NCBI GenBank assembly: GCA_036653535.1 | Contig: JAVVTR010000028.1 | Location: 1 to 14,391 of the forward strand | Length of the DNA stretch: 14,391 bases | Direction of reading: 5' to 3' | Source of the DNA: JAVVTR01 sp036653535 | Lineage (GTDB): Bacteria; Bacteroidota; Bacteroidia; Bacteroidales; P3 | Shown: positions 1 through 7,536 of the stretch, in pieces | Layout of the letters: the number at the start of each line of letters is the position of its first letter | How positions within the stretch are numbered: position 1 is the stretch's first letter | Notes under the pieces: generated by a model | The model's input: the letters and a program-made list of their open reading frames with translations, nothing else | Database searches by the model: none | What the model was told of the DNA's origin: nothing | Position numbers and translations under genes: made by a program

Positions 1-192
1 CTTTAGACCTCGCAAATAGTTGGTAGATATATGCAAATAGTCTTTAGACCTCGCAAATAGTTGGTAGATATATGCAAGTAGTCTTTAGACCTCGCAAATA
101 GTTGGTAGATATATGCAAGTAGTCTTTAGACCTCGCAAATAGTTGGTAGATATATGCAAATAGTCTTTAGACCTCGCAAATAGTTGATAGAT
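1..192. repeat. 41-bp tandem repeat array
   Basis: Four full 41-bp units start at 1, 42, 83 and 124, and a fifth, decaying copy starts at 165 and loses identity at about 192. Each unit begins CTTTAGACCTCGCAAATAG. The copies differ by single bases, for example GCAAATAG versus GCAAGTAG near the unit end. Each unit is itself made of two related halves of 20-21 bp, both starting GCAAATAGT and sharing TAGA further on. The array probably continues to the left of the window. It is not a CRISPR, because there are no unique spacers. The period is not a multiple of three and I see no open frame, so it is noncoding. Confidence 0.95.
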
Positions 193-204
193 GTTTAGTA
201 GATT

Positions 205-224
205 TTTAGTAAACATTTACTAAA
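205..224. repeat. 20-bp near-perfect palindrome
   Basis: TTTAGTAAA and its exact reverse complement TTTACTAAA are separated by two bases (CA). The site lies just past the end of the 41-bp array and could be a binding site for a dimeric regulator or simply part of the array border. No T tract follows, so it is not a terminator. Confidence 0.6.
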
Positions 225-285
225 GAGAAAATTTATAAATAAAATCAGATAGATTTTTTGTAATTTTAATTTAAGCATTCCCTTA

Positions 286-319
286 ACACCAAGATTAACT
301 TCCGTAGATACCTTGGTGT
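286..319. repeat. Inverted repeat, 8-bp arms
   Basis: ACACCAAG (286-293) pairs with CTTGGTGT (312-319) across an 18-nt loop. A run of six Ts follows about 12 nt later (332-337). It could be a weak terminator for a gene left of the window or an operator for the promoter-like sequence at 339. Function is not decided by the sequence. Confidence 0.4.
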
Positions 320-338
320 AAGTATCCTGTATTTTTTG

Positions 339-346
339 TATTTTTG
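339..346 (+). promoter_or_regulatory. Possible -7 box for the glycosyltransferase
   Basis: TATTTTTG fits the Bacteroidetes -7 consensus TAnnTTTG. The nearest upstream TTG (313-315) is 23 bp away, longer than the usual 19-21, so the -33 half is poor. If used, the leader before the ATG at 538 would be about 190 nt. The stretch from 347 to 537 holds nothing else I can name. Confidence 0.35.
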
Positions 347-537
347 TAGCGCTATTTCGATGAAAGCAATAGGTTCATGGAGATAAATTTTCCGATTTTT
401 ACAATTTATGGACAAAGGCAAAGATCGTATCTAAGAACCAGCCTAAGGGAATAGAACATTTGCAATAGGCATAAATCGTTTATTTTAATATAAATATATC
501 ACTGATAATTTGTTGATATATCTATTTGAAAAGCATT

Positions 538-1593
538 ATGAATAATACGTTACAAACGGCGGTAGTTATCTTAAATTGGAACGGGAGAGCCTTTTTGGAA
601 CGTTTTCTTCCTCGTTTAATAGAATGTAGTTCTACTTCTCTTTCTACGGAAATTATTGTGGCTGACAATGCTTCTACTGATGATTCTGTGGATTTTATGC
701 GTAAAAATTATTCACAAATTCGGCTAATTATAAATTCGGAAAACGGAGGCTTTGCTAAAGGCTACAATGAAGCTCTTAAAAAAGTGGAAGCTAAATACTT
801 TGTATTATTGAATTCAGACATAGAAGTGACTCCTTGTTGGATAGAACCGGTAATAGAACTTATGGAATCGGATAGTCGTATTGCGGCTGCTCAGCCTAAA
901 TTATTGTCTTTTTATGATCGTAAGCGTTTTGAATACGCTGGAGCGGGTGGAGGATTTATAGATTTTTTAGGATATCCGTTTTGTAGAGGTCGTATTTTCC
1001 AGGCAGTGGAAGAAGATCATGGGCAGTATGACGATACTTGTGAAATTTTTTGGGCTAGTGGGGCTGCTCTTTTTGTTCGTTCCGATTTGTATTTGAAACA
1101 TGGAGGTTTAGACGAGGATTTTTTTGCCCACATGGAAGAAATTGATTTTTGTTGGCGAATGAAAAATTTAGGCTATAAAATTATGTACTGTCCTAAATCT
1201 ACGGTATATCATATAGGAGGAGGAACCTTGCCCAAGAGTTCTGCTCTAAAAACCTATTTGAATTTTAGAAATAATTTGTCGTTGCTTTATAAAAATTTGC
1301 CTTCTGCTCGTTTAAGGGGAGTGTTATTTTGTCGATTTTTTTTAGATTTAACCGCCGCCGCTTCCTTTATTGTATCTACTGGACTTGGGGAGTTTTATGC
1401 AGTATTTCAGGCCTACAGAGATTTTATAAGATTAAGACCTAAAAATTATAGGAAACGAGCTCTTTTGGTTCAGCATAAGAGAGTGCCGCAAATGTATAAG
1501 AAAAGTTTGGTTTTTAAATATTATTTATGGAGGATTAAGTGCTTTTCTTCCCTAAAAGCCAAAGACTTTATTTCCTCGTCGATTCATCGATAA
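538..1593 (+). CDS. Family 2 (GT-A) glycosyltransferase, rhamnosyltransferase-like
   Basis: A 351-residue inverting glycosyltransferase of the COG1216 type, which transfers an activated sugar onto a cell-surface glycan or lipid-linked intermediate on the cytoplasmic face. Visible landmarks are ILNWNG at residues 11-16, VADNASTDDS at 41-50 (nucleotide binding), NGGFAKGYN near 69-77, the DXD-equivalent NSD at 92-94, SGAA at 174-177, and DEDFFAHMEEIDFCWR at 192-207, the usual acceptor/catalytic-base block of this subfamily. A hydrophobic stretch near residues 260-290 may be an amphipathic or membrane segment. I place the start at ATG 538. An in-frame TTG at 526 would add four residues, but ATG fits the family N-terminus better. 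The gene stands alone and converges on aroQ. Acceptor and donor cannot be told from sequence; WbbL-type rhamnosyl transfer is one possibility. Confidence 0.88.
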   Translation: MNNTLQTAVVILNWNGRAFLERFLPRLIECSSTSLSTEIIVADNASTDDSVDFMRKNYSQIRLIINSENGGFAKGYNEALKKVEAKYFVLLNSDIEVTPCWIEPVIELMESDSRIAAAQPKLLSFYDRKRFEYAGAGGGFIDFLGYPFCRGRIFQAVEEDHGQYDDTCEIFWASGAALFVRSDLYLKHGGLDEDFFAHMEEIDFCWRMKNLGYKIMYCPKSTVYHIGGGTLPKSSALKTYLNFRNNLSLLYKNLPSARLRGVLFCRFFLDLTAAASFIVSTGLGEFYAVFQAYRDFIRLRPKNYRKRALLVQHKRVPQMYKKSLVFKYYLWRIKCFSSLKAKDFISSSIHR

Positions 1594-1612
1594 AAAAACA
1601 AAAAGCCTATCC

Positions 1613-1632
1613 TTGTAAGGTTCTGCTTACAA
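1613..1632. terminator. Weak hairpin between convergent genes
   Basis: TTGTAAG (1613-1619) pairs with CTTACAA (1626-1632) around a 6-nt loop. Read on the minus strand, it is followed within about 10-20 nt by T-rich sequence (complement of the A-rich run at 1591-1605), so it may terminate the ung-aroQ transcript. Read on the plus strand, the tail is poor. Confidence 0.3.
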
Positions 1633-1739
1633 AAATATTCTTTTGCTTGCAGAGATATTATAGAATTGCATTTATTTTATTATAAATGGATGTTCCGTCG
1701 ACAAATCATAAACTCGTAGTGCTAAATTATTCATAGCTT

Positions 1740-2174
1740 TTATCTGTGGAGATTTTCGGCGGCCAACAATCCTAAACGATAGCTATCTAATCCAAATCCG
1801 CAAATAGATCCTATGCAGGCCGATCCAATAAGAGAAGTGTGCCTGAACTCTTCGCGGGCGGCTATTTGTGAAATATGAATTTCTATCACGGCTGAACCAA
1901 GGGCACTTATGGCATGTATGGCATCGGTAATAGATACGGAAGTATGGGTGTATCCGCCTGCATTAAGGAGAATAATACGTTTTTCTAAACCATATTCTTG
2001 AATTTTATCTATCAATTCGCCTTCTATATTGGATTGAAAAAACGCAATTTCATATTGAGGGAATTGTTTTTTTAAAGACAATAGATAAGAATCGAAAGTT
2101 TTATTTCCATAAATATCAGTTTCTCTTTTCCCTAAAAGATTTAGGTTCGGTCCGTTGATGATAGCGATTTTCAT
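1740..2174 (-). CDS. aroQ: 3-dehydroquinate dehydratase, type II
   Basis: Cytoplasmic enzyme of the shikimate pathway that dehydrates 3-dehydroquinate to 3-dehydroshikimate, forming dodecamers in this family. At 144 residues it has the normal type II length. Family motifs are complete: GPNLNLLG at 8-15, Arg17, the catalytic Tyr22 in IYG, QSN..GELID at 47-56, the NAGGYTHTS substrate loop at 71-79 (Asn71, His77), EIHIS with the general-acid His100, and REEFRHTS at 107-114 (Arg111). The usual His after QSN is Ile here, a non-catalytic position. It lies 64 bp downstream of ung on the same strand. No TAnnTTTG box is visible in that gap, so the two are probably co-transcribed. The ATG start gives the canonical MKI..INGPNLN N-terminus. 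Confidence 0.95.
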   Translation of the reverse strand: MKIAIINGPNLNLLGKRETDIYGNKTFDSYLLSLKKQFPQYEIAFFQSNIEGELIDKIQEYGLEKRIILLNAGGYTHTSVSITDAIHAISALGSAVIEIHISQIAAREEFRHTSLIGSACIGSICGFGLDSYRLGLLAAENLHR

Positions 2175-2238
2175 AAGAAAGTAGACTTAAATTTCTATTA
2201 AATTTATTAAAAACAGGGAACTTTTTTTACCTCATTTC

Positions 2239-2946
2239 TTAGAGGGTATTTAAGTTCCAATCTATGGGTGTTTTTCCTTGTTGTTGTAAAATTTCATTGG
2301 TTTTTGAAAAATGCTTGCAGCCGAAAAAACCTCTATAAGCAGATAAAGGAGATGGGTGTACAGTTTTAAGCAGATAATGCTTATTGGTGTCTATAAGAGA
2401 GGCTTTTGCTTGGGCAAAATTCCCCCAAAGTAAAAAAACCAAACCTTGTTTTTCCTCCGATAAATGCCGAATAACCGAATCCGTAAAAGTTTCCCAACCA
2501 TGTCCTTGGTGGGATCCTGCTCTATGTTCGCATACACTTAAGGTGGCGTTTAATAAAAAAACGCCTTGATCGGCCCATTTTCCGAGATGTCCGTTAGAAG
2601 GGAAGGGGTATCCGAGATCGGACTCCAATTCCTTTAAGATATTCATAAGGGAGGGAGGCATAGGTATTCCGTCGGGAACCGAAAAGCAAAGGCCTTCCGC
2701 TTGACCGGGTCCATGATAAGGATCTTGTCCCAACAATACCACCTTTACCTTGTCGAACGGGGTGCGATTAAAAGCGGCAAAAATTTTATTTCCAACAGGA
2801 TAAACTATATTTTTTTTCTTTTCTTCCAATAGAAATATTTTTAAATGCTCGAAGTATTCACTTTCAAAATCGGCCTTTAAAACTTTTTGCCAAGAAGCAT
2901 CTATTTTAGGTGTAATCATAAAATTAATATTAGACAATTTCTCCAT
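2239..2946 (-). CDS. ung: Uracil-DNA glycosylase, family 1
   Basis: Removes uracil from DNA as the first step of base excision repair, in the cytoplasm. The 235-residue protein has the family length and motifs: the water-activating loop GQDPYHG at 73-79 with catalytic Asp75, FSVPDGIPMPPS at about 88-99, GVFLLNATLSV with the uracil-specificity Asn133, and the DNA-intercalating loop HPSPLSA at 197-203 with catalytic His197. I use the ATG at 2946. An in-frame TTG at 2952 would add two residues, but that codon sits inside the -7 promoter box, so it is unlikely to be translated. First gene of a likely ung-aroQ unit. Confidence 0.96.
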   Translation of the reverse strand: MEKLSNINFMITPKIDASWQKVLKADFESEYFEHLKIFLLEEKKKNIVYPVGNKIFAAFNRTPFDKVKVVLLGQDPYHGPGQAEGLCFSVPDGIPMPPSLMNILKELESDLGYPFPSNGHLGKWADQGVFLLNATLSVCEHRAGSHQGHGWETFTDSVIRHLSEEKQGLVFLLWGNFAQAKASLIDTNKHYLLKTVHPSPLSAYRGFFGCKHFSKTNEILQQQGKTPIDWNLNTL

Positions 2947-2949
2947 TTG

Positions 2950-2980
2950 CAAAGGTAAACAAAGTAGGAGAGTGGCGCAA
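2950..2980 (-). promoter_or_regulatory. ung promoter overlapping the start region
   Basis: Read on the minus strand, ATTG (TTG at 2980-2978) is followed by exactly 20 bp and then TACCTTTG (2957-2950), a full match to the Bacteroidetes -33 TTTG / -7 TAnnTTTG pattern. The ATG of ung starts only three bases after the final G of the -7 box, so transcription should begin at or within a few bases of the start codon. Confidence 0.7.
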
Positions 2981-3121
2981 TTTTTAGAAAGATAAATAAA
3001 ATTAGAAAGGGTTGGAAATTTCTTTTAATCATTGACTATTTGCATATGTTCTGCAAGTCTAATAATCAAGGCGACAAAGGGTTGATATCCACCGTGTTTC
3101 TAAAAGCAAAAAGAGTTTATC

Positions 3122-3650
3122 AAAACCTGGGCTTTAGATGATGTGGGGTGGTATCTTACAGAGGATACTAAAGGATACAAAATAAGAGAGATAGACAAAG
3201 ATGGTAAACGAATTTTTTACAAAGAAAGATGGATAGTAGCGAATGTCCTTAGCCAAAGGCAACACAGTATCCACAAGATGGCGATGATTGCGAATGGATA
3301 GTAGCGAATGTCCTTAGCCAAAGGCAGCACAGTATCCACAAGATGGCGATGATTGCGAATGGATAGTAGCGAATGTCCTTAGCCAAAGGCGCCTCGTTAC
3401 CTGCGCCATAAATATAACAAATATGCAAAAAAAGCTCAGGGCAAAACAGATAAAAAGAGGCACTACTGCCCTGCAAAGAGGAGCAGCCAGCTAAGCAACA
3501 AAAGAGCTAATGACGACAAACGCTCTATTGAGATGGAACATTGTACCAATGAGAGAAAGATAGCCAATAAAACAAGCTCTTATATCCATAAAGAAATCAT
3601 AGAGTAAGAGGAGAAATACGACGAATTTTATGCTGTTTATTTCTTCAATA
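3122..3650 (+). pseudogene. Decayed coding relic, possibly IS4/IS1634-type transposase
   Basis: No intact gene lies between 2953 and 4004. On the plus strand, an open stretch from 3122 reads KTWALDDVGWYLTEDTKGYK followed by GKRIFYKERWIV, then degenerates in a tandem duplication. Later pieces are lysine- and arginine-rich, and at 3608 the frame reads EEKYDEFYAVYFFN, which resembles the E-E-x-K-Y-D-G-F-Y-A-V block that I associate with DDE transposases of the IS4/IS1634 group. Stops (for example TAA at 3605-3607) and the 65-bp duplication break the frame. The family call rests on short motif memory and is tentative; the pseudogene nature is more secure. Nothing recognisable lies in 2981-3121. 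Confidence 0.4.
3231..3390. repeat. 65-bp tandem duplication, 2.5 copies
   Basis: GGATAGTAGCGAATGTCCTT begins at 3231, 3296 and 3361, giving two complete 65-bp units and a 30-bp third copy that ends at AAAGGC. The two full copies are nearly identical (CAACACAG versus CAGCACAG). The period is not a multiple of three, so the expansion would break any reading frame. It lies inside the decayed coding relic. Confidence 0.95.
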
Positions 3651-3655
3651 TCCTT

Positions 3656-3916
<261 letters not shown>

Positions 3917-3942
3917 TACTCTAAAAAAAAACAAAAGAAAAC

Positions 3943-3972
3943 TTGTAAAACGATAAAAGTTTTGTAATTTTG
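3943..3972 (+). promoter_or_regulatory. tetR (efflux unit) promoter
   Basis: TTG at 3943-3945, a 19-bp spacer, then TAATTTTG at 3965-3972 match the Bacteroidetes -33/-7 promoter. Transcription should start near 3977, giving a leader of roughly 28 nt. The spacer is occupied by the left palindromic site and the leader by the right one, so repressor binding would block it. No comparable promoter is seen ahead of tolC, so this one may drive the whole unit. Confidence 0.75.
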
Positions 3973-4005
3973 CCCGCTGAAACTTTTAAAACTTTTATCG
4001 TTTTA
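3946..4005. promoter_or_regulatory. Paired TetR-type operator, 18-bp inverted arms
   Basis: TAAAACGATAAAAGTTTT (3946-3963) and AAAACTTTTATCGTTTTA (3988-4005) are exact reverse complements over 18 bp, with 24 bp between them. Each arm is also a small palindrome, AAAAC-N7-GTTTT or its complement form, the size expected for one TetR-family dimer site. Centre-to-centre distance is 42 bp, four helical turns, so two dimers would sit on the same DNA face. The arms flank the -7 box and start site, and the right arm reaches the first base of the tetR ATG. Binding by the adjacent TetR protein is inferred. Confidence 0.7.
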
Positions 4006-4637
4006 TGATTACAGATCAAAAAAATCGAATTTTAAACGAAGCCGAGCGTACTTTTTTCCTTAGGGGAATAAAAAGTGTGTCTATGGAACAAATTGCTGAA
4101 AACTTAGGTATTTCTAAGCGCACTTTATACGAAAATTACGAAAGTAAGGACGAACTCATTCTTCAAGTTATAAGAGATGCTTTTAAGGAGAGAACCGATT
4201 TCGTTCAAAAGCGTATGAAGGAAAAGGGCGATATGAATGAGTTTGAATTTCTATTTCGTTTGGTGGTGGAAATGCACAACTCCTTAAAAGCTATAAATCC
4301 GGTCTTCTTTGAAGATTTGCGCAAATACTATTATCGTATTGATGAAAATAGTGTACTGGATTTAAGAGGAAATTTTCATCAATGTATTAAGGAGGTTTGT
4401 TTATCGGCACAAAAAAAAGGATATTTTTTTCGGGATTTGGATATGGATTTACTTTATACCTTTATTACGGATATGATTGCCGATAAATTAAAATACCAAC
4501 GAGACGGGAAATATACGGAAGTGCAGATACATAAAAATATATTAGGATCTCTATTAAGAGGTACCCTTACCCCCAAAGGACAAGTTTTATTTGACCGCTA
4601 TAAACGCCAATGGCTTTCCTCTATGGTGAAGTTTTAG
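4005..4637 (+). CDS. TetR-family transcriptional regulator
   Basis: A 210-residue one-component repressor-like protein. The N-terminal helix-turn-helix is clear: ILNEAERTFFLRGIKSVSME (residues 9-28), then QIAENLGISKRTLYENYESKDELI (29-52) with the recognition helix around 36-46. The rest is an all-helical ligand/dimerisation domain with the length usual for TetR proteins; its ligand is unknown. It is encoded directly before an RND efflux unit in the same direction (86 bp to tolC), the classical place for a local repressor of the pump. The promoter ahead of it carries the paired palindrome, implying autoregulation. ATG 4005 is the only start that keeps the HTH at its usual distance from the N-terminus. 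Confidence 0.9.
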   Translation: MITDQKNRILNEAERTFFLRGIKSVSMEQIAENLGISKRTLYENYESKDELILQVIRDAFKERTDFVQKRMKEKGDMNEFEFLFRLVVEMHNSLKAINPVFFEDLRKYYYRIDENSVLDLRGNFHQCIKEVCLSAQKKGYFFRDLDMDLLYTFITDMIADKLKYQRDGKYTEVQIHKNILGSLLRGTLTPKGQVLFDRYKRQWLSSMVKF

Positions 4638-4723
4638 TCACAATTTTATAAGAAAACTTTCAAAGAAAAATTAAATTTTAATAAAAACATATATTTAATT
4701 TACTTAAAAAGAGTATTTTACTT

Positions 4724-6211
4724 ATGTTTAAAAACAATTCATATATGAACAAAAAGAAGTTCGGTTTTACGGTAAGCCACTTAACTTTGGTATTGATTTG
4801 TCCTTGCTTCACGTTTACTACTTTGATGTTTGGACAGGCCTCAGAGGTTTCTATCTCCTTAAAAACAGAGGGAATAAAAGCAGATAGCTCGGTAAATACC
4901 AAGTATGTTTCTTCCGTAGCTTCTCCTTATAGACCCAAAAGTGCCTATAGAATAGATCCTAATGAGGGGAAAAAAGAAACGGAATCACAGCAGTTGTCTT
5001 TATCGGTAGAGGAAGCCATAAATTATGCTCTTATTCATAATAAAAGTTTAATGCAAAATAAAAACGACATTTTAAAGGCTGTTTATTCTAAACGAGAAGC
5101 TATAGGGGCGTATATAACACAGGCATCGGCTGCTATGGATTACAATAATTACTTAGGTGCTTCTGCCACCATGGATATGGGAGCTCCTATAACCATAGAT
5201 TTTACTCCAAGTAGTACCCTTAATTTACAGGCAACGCAATTGGTTTTTAATGGGAATGCAATGGTAGGTATTATGTTGGGGAAAATAGGACAACAAATGG
5301 CCGAACTAAATGAAGAAAATCAGGCATTGGTATTAAAAAAGACGATAGGAATAGCTTATTATACGGCTTTGGTGAGTGCTCAAATGAACGAAATTTTACG
5401 TCAGAACTATAGCGATATTAAGGATATGGCGGCTAAAACGGAAATTATGGCTAAAGCTGGCGCTATGGAACAAACGGATGCCGATCAGTTGCAGGTGCAA
5501 GTAAATTTGGTTGCCAATTTGCTTAAAAATAATGAAAGAAATACGGAATTAGCCTATAATATGCTCAAATTGGGTTTAGGCATGGATATAAGGGATACTC
5601 TTTTGCTTACCGATAAATTAGAGAGCATCATTAGTATTTCCAATGATGTGGATTTATTGGGAAGCTCTTATGATATTGGGAATGATCCGGACTATAAAAT
5701 GATTCTAAAAAAGGAGGAAATGGCTAAAAAACAAAAGTTGATGGCCATTATGAATTTTCTTCCCTCTATTTCTGGATTTTACAGATACAGCTATAAAGCC
5801 ATAGTTCCTAAATTTGATATGTCTCCAGCACATGTAGTTGGTTTGTCTTTATCCGTACCGCTTTTTTCGGGATTACAAAATACCAATAAGCATCGTCAAT
5901 CACGTATTGATTTGTACAATGCTGAGATTCAGCGTTCTTTGGTGAAAGATCAATTGAGTACACAGGAAAAACAGCTTAGGTTTAATCTTTCTACGGCCTT
6001 AGAACAGTATAATACGCAAAAAATGAATATAGAGGTGGCTACTCGGGTATTTAAGAGTATTCAACTTAAATACGAGCAAGGGGTTAAATCCAGTATGGAA
6101 TTAACTAATGCTAATTCCGATTATTTGCAGGCACAAAGCGACTATATAAACGCAGAGTTGAAATTACTTCAGGCAAGATCTGAATTGGAAAAGATATTGG
6201 GAACCTTATAA
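4724..6211 (+). CDS. TolC-family outer-membrane efflux protein
   Basis: A 495-residue outer-membrane channel that would form the trimeric exit duct of the tripartite pump. It has a signal peptide (positively charged MNKKK, then a hydrophobic run ending near LMFGQA at residues 34-39), an unusual 50-residue serine- and lysine-rich stretch, and two OEP repeats: the first starts at LSVEEAINYALIHNKSLMQN (about 91-110), and the second includes the sheet-turn FLPSISGFYRYSY and a coiled helical end (QLKYEQGVKSSMELTNANSDYLQAQSDYINAELKLLQARSELEKILG). Start choice is open: ATG 4724, or ATG 4745, which begins directly at MNKKK and gives a tidier signal peptide. It is followed after 212 bp by the membrane-fusion gene. 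No separate promoter was found in 4638-4723. Confidence 0.88.
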   Translation: MFKNNSYMNKKKFGFTVSHLTLVLICPCFTFTTLMFGQASEVSISLKTEGIKADSSVNTKYVSSVASPYRPKSAYRIDPNEGKKETESQQLSLSVEEAINYALIHNKSLMQNKNDILKAVYSKREAIGAYITQASAAMDYNNYLGASATMDMGAPITIDFTPSSTLNLQATQLVFNGNAMVGIMLGKIGQQMAELNEENQALVLKKTIGIAYYTALVSAQMNEILRQNYSDIKDMAAKTEIMAKAGAMEQTDADQLQVQVNLVANLLKNNERNTELAYNMLKLGLGMDIRDTLLLTDKLESIISISNDVDLLGSSYDIGNDPDYKMILKKEEMAKKQKLMAIMNFLPSISGFYRYSYKAIVPKFDMSPAHVVGLSLSVPLFSGLQNTNKHRQSRIDLYNAEIQRSLVKDQLSTQEKQLRFNLSTALEQYNTQKMNIEVATRVFKSIQLKYEQGVKSSMELTNANSDYLQAQSDYINAELKLLQARSELEKILGTL

Positions 6212-6247
6212 AAACGGTTTTGAAAGAGGAAGATCTAAGACCAATTG

Positions 6248-6306
6248 GAGAGTTGAAGTTCTAAAAACAAAGTTTGATATTCAAAATTCGAGAGTTGAAG
6301 CTCGAA
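6248..6306 (+). repeat. Direct repeat and hairpin in tolC-MFP gap
   Basis: GAGAGTTGAAG occurs at 6248-6258 and again at 6290-6300, 42 bp apart. The second copy lies within a hairpin, TTCGAG (6287-6292) with CTCGAA (6301-6306) around 8 nt. No T tract follows. Possibly an RNA processing or stability element, but function is unknown. Confidence 0.45.
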
Positions 6307-6349
6307 AGTAAAAGATGGCGAATAGGAAGAATAAAAGGTATATGCGTAA

Positions 6350-6366
6350 AAGCCTTAGTTAGGCTT
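6350..6366 (+). repeat. Small hairpin before the MFP gene
   Basis: AAGCCT (6350-6355) pairs with AGGCTT (6361-6366) around a 5-nt loop. There is no uridine tail, so termination is unlikely. It lies about 58 nt upstream of the membrane-fusion ATG and might tune mRNA decay or translation within the operon. Confidence 0.4.
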
Positions 6367-6423
6367 AGCTTGAGTTCACCCTAATCGAAAAAAGATAAAA
6401 AAGAAAAATAATAAAGTAAAAAT

Positions 6424-7485
6424 ATGAAAGCAGTAAAAATTGCAAAAGTTTGTTTTGTAGGTTTATTGGGTAGTTCCATGCTACTCATGGGCTCGTGTTC
6501 TTCAAAGCAAAAAAAGACAGATAGTACCAATGTCAAAGCAAAAACAGAACAAGTAAAAACTTTAATTTTAAAACCTACGGTTATTGACCGAAATATAGAA
6601 TATACCTCTACCTTAAAGGCTTGGGAAGAAGTGCATTTGGCTCCAGCTACTCCCGGACGTATAGAAAAAATCATGGTAGAGGTAAGTAATGTGGTAAATA
6701 AGGGACAAGTTTTGGTTCAGATGGATAAAACACAATTACTTCAAACAGAACTACAATTAAAAAATTTAGAAACCGAATATAAAAGAGCGCAAATTTTATT
6801 TGATGCCGGAAGTTATTCGGCTCAAGCTTATGATCAGCTAAAAACACAGTACGAAGTAGCTAAGACAAATGTAGATTATTTACGTACCAATACTGCTTTG
6901 AGAGCCCCTTTTACTGGAGTTATTTCAGGGAAGTATTTCGAAAACGGAGAGATGTATTCGGGTACTCCTATAGCCACAGTGGGCAAGGCTGCGGTGCTCT
7001 CCATTGTAAAATTGGATATACTTAAAGCTATTATTTCTGTGCCGGAATCTTATTTTCCCATGGTTAGTAAAGCAATGTCGGCTTCGGTGATTAGTGATAT
7101 TTACCCGGAAAAAATCTTTAAAGGGATGGTAAATATTGTCTATCCGGTGGTGGATCCAACTACTCGTACTTTTGATGTGGAAATTAAAATTGATAATAAA
7201 AGCAAGGTATTGCGTCCGGGAATGTTTGCTCGAGTTAGTTTGCATTTTGGGAAAGCTTCTACTATGGTAGTGCCCGATTATGCGGTTTTGAAAATGCAAG
7301 GATCTAACGAGCGTTATATGTTTATAGTGGAAAATGGGAAAGCGAAACGTATAGTAGTTTCCATAGGAACACGACTGAATGATAAATTGGAAATTATATC
7401 GGATCAACTTAAAGAGGGGGACGAAGTGGTGGTAGCTGGACAGGCTCGCTTATTAGATGGCGTTTCTGTTAATGTAATAAAATAA
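6424..7485 (+). CDS. RND efflux membrane-fusion lipoprotein
   Basis: A 353-residue periplasmic adaptor linking the RND pump to the outer-membrane channel. A lipoprotein signal is seen at residues 1-25 (hydrophobic core, then LLMGSC with the lipidated Cys25), so it should be anchored in the inner membrane facing the periplasm. The lipoyl/barrel-sandwich halves are at about 71-102 (APATPGRIEKIMVEVSNVVN..GQVL) and 158-190 (LRAPFTGVISGKYFENGEMY). Between them is a coiled hairpin at 103-157, typical of HAE-type adaptors. The beta-barrel and membrane-proximal domains follow, with the conserved VYPVVDPTTRTFDVEI and LRPGMFARV blocks. It lies 51 bp before the pump gene and is likely co-transcribed with it. 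Confidence 0.93.
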   Translation: MKAVKIAKVCFVGLLGSSMLLMGSCSSKQKKTDSTNVKAKTEQVKTLILKPTVIDRNIEYTSTLKAWEEVHLAPATPGRIEKIMVEVSNVVNKGQVLVQMDKTQLLQTELQLKNLETEYKRAQILFDAGSYSAQAYDQLKTQYEVAKTNVDYLRTNTALRAPFTGVISGKYFENGEMYSGTPIATVGKAAVLSIVKLDILKAIISVPESYFPMVSKAMSASVISDIYPEKIFKGMVNIVYPVVDPTTRTFDVEIKIDNKSKVLRPGMFARVSLHFGKASTMVVPDYAVLKMQGSNERYMFIVENGKAKRIVVSIGTRLNDKLEIISDQLKEGDEVVVAGQARLLDGVSVNVIK

Positions 7486-7536
7486 GCAAAGAGGCAAGAG
7501 CTAAATAATTTTAAAGAAAATTAAAGAATTACAAAA

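Noticed and set aside
1..192. CRISPR array
   Set aside because: The units are contiguous 41-bp repeats with no unique spacers and no nearby cas genes.
526..537. TTG start for the glycosyltransferase at 526
   Set aside because: ATG at 538 gives a normal N-terminus two or three residues closer to the first beta strand, and no ribosome site supports the TTG.
2947..2952. TTG start for ung at 2952
   Set aside because: The codon overlaps the TACCTTTG -7 box, so it would lie upstream of the transcript.
3249..3476. 75-codon minus-strand ORF over the 65-bp repeats
   Set aside because: Created by the tandem duplication; the peptide itself repeats (CGYCVAFG-like) and has no family motif. The coding signal there is on the plus strand.
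4638..4723. Second TetR operator or promoter before tolC
   Set aside because: Only a partial AAAACTTT match is present; the full AAAAC-N7-GTTTT form and a TAnnTTTG box are absent.
6925..7407. 160-codon minus-strand ORF opposite the membrane-fusion gene
   Set aside because: Shadow frame of a clear plus-strand gene; His/Tyr/Phe-rich composition typical of antisense reading in AT-rich DNA.
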